Assembly: GCA_030640865.1 (NCBI GenBank) | Contig: DAOWIP010000387.1 | Location: forward strand, 1 to 7,119 | Source of the DNA: Sedimentisphaerales bacterium | GTDB lineage: Bacteria; Planctomycetota; Phycisphaerae; Sedimentisphaerales; SM23-30 | DNA length: 7,119 nt | Direction of reading: 5' to 3' | In this document: positions 7,019-7,119 of the stretch, piece after piece | Layout: each line of letters opens with the position of its first letter | Position numbering within the stretch: the first letter of the stretch is position 1 | The notes under the pieces: model-generated | What the model saw: only the letters and a program-made list of their open reading frames with translations | What the model was told of the DNA's origin: nothing | Database searches by the model: none | Made by a program: the position numbers and the translations under genes

Positions 7019-7119
7019 TGTTAAAATTTTATCCCAGTCTCGCAAGTCCGTCATTTCAGACAGCGACCAGCGGGAGCGGGTTTTGCAATCCATGCAGAAC
7101 AGAAAAAGTGGCCATGCCA
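7016..7119 (-). CDS. C-terminal end of an unidentified gene, truncated by the window edge
   Basis: The last 33 codons of an open frame run from the window edge (first full codon at 7117) to TAG at 7018-7016. The tail begins AWPLFLFCMDCKTRSRWS and ends DLRDWDKILT. It holds a CxxC pair (FCMDC), which could be half of a zinc site, and several Trp residues. It does not resemble the C-terminus of a MoxR AAA+ ATPase, the usual gene before DUF58. The other two minus-strand frames stop earlier, and this one ends exactly on the DUF58 ribosome site, which supports it as the real gene in the same operon. I do not recognise the family. Confidence 0.5.
   Translation of the reverse strand, partial: AWPLFLFCMDCKTRSRWSLSEMTDLRDWDKILT
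7026..7054 (-). promoter_or_regulatory. Candidate sigma70-type promoter ahead of the DUF58 gene
   Basis: On the minus strand ATGACG (7054-7049, 4 of 6 matches to TTGACA) and TAAAAT (7031-7026, 5 of 6 to TATAAT) are separated by exactly 17 nt. A start about 7 nt downstream would leave a leader of roughly 15 nt carrying the ribosome site. The -10 lies in an AT-rich palindrome (TAAAATTTTA). The whole site falls inside the 3' end of the upstream reading frame, so it may be chance, or it may be an internal operon promoter. Confidence 0.3.

Noticed and set aside
7022..7031. Palindrome TAAAATTTTA as an operator or terminator
   Set aside because: It has no GC stem or T-tract arrangement and lies within a reading frame; I use it only as part of a weak promoter candidate.

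Overview
The window is a compact, single-direction gene cluster read entirely on the minus strand, from about 7119 down to 1. It contains four essentially complete genes plus a truncated gene at each end. Base composition is mixed (about half G+C by eye). The domain content is a DUF58 protein, then two large membrane-anchored von Willebrand factor A (VWA) proteins of the BatA/GATase1-like type, an exported protein of unknown family, and the start of a membrane protein. That is the layout I associate with Planctomycetota, probably a Phycisphaerae-type lineage. The taxonomic call rests on architecture only and is moderate in confidence.

Layout in transcription order: (1) 7119-7016, the last 33 codons of an unrecognised gene with a CxxC pair; (2) 7004-6090, a cytosolic DUF58 protein with a VWA-like core; (3) 6093-3739, a BatA-like protein with N-terminal double membrane span, full MIDAS-type VWA domain, Ig-like and GATase-like regions, and a C-terminal membrane span; (4) 3742-1463, a second, differently built VWA plus GATase1-like membrane protein; (5) about 1451-219, an exported protein of unknown family with two similar beta-rich modules; (6) 212-1 and beyond, the N-terminus of a membrane protein with a long cytosolic-type basic leader.

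The genes are tightly coupled. DUF58/BatA and BatA/VWA-GATase each share a 4-nt ATGA stop/start overlap. The next start lies 11 nt after the preceding stop if the TTG start is right, and the last gap is 6 nt. There is no room for terminators between the genes. A candidate promoter lies inside the 3' end of the first, truncated gene.

Positive-inside topology places the VWA and GATase-like parts of genes 3 and 4, and all of gene 5, outside the cytoplasmic membrane, while DUF58 stays in the cytosol. Related MoxR-DUF58-VWA loci are thought to act in protein or metal-centre maturation or cell-envelope stress, but the job of this version is not known. The points most worth following are the unknown exported protein locked into the operon, loss of the cysteine nucleophile in both GATase-like domains, a missing MIDAS threonine in DUF58, and small in-frame repeats in the BatA-like gene.
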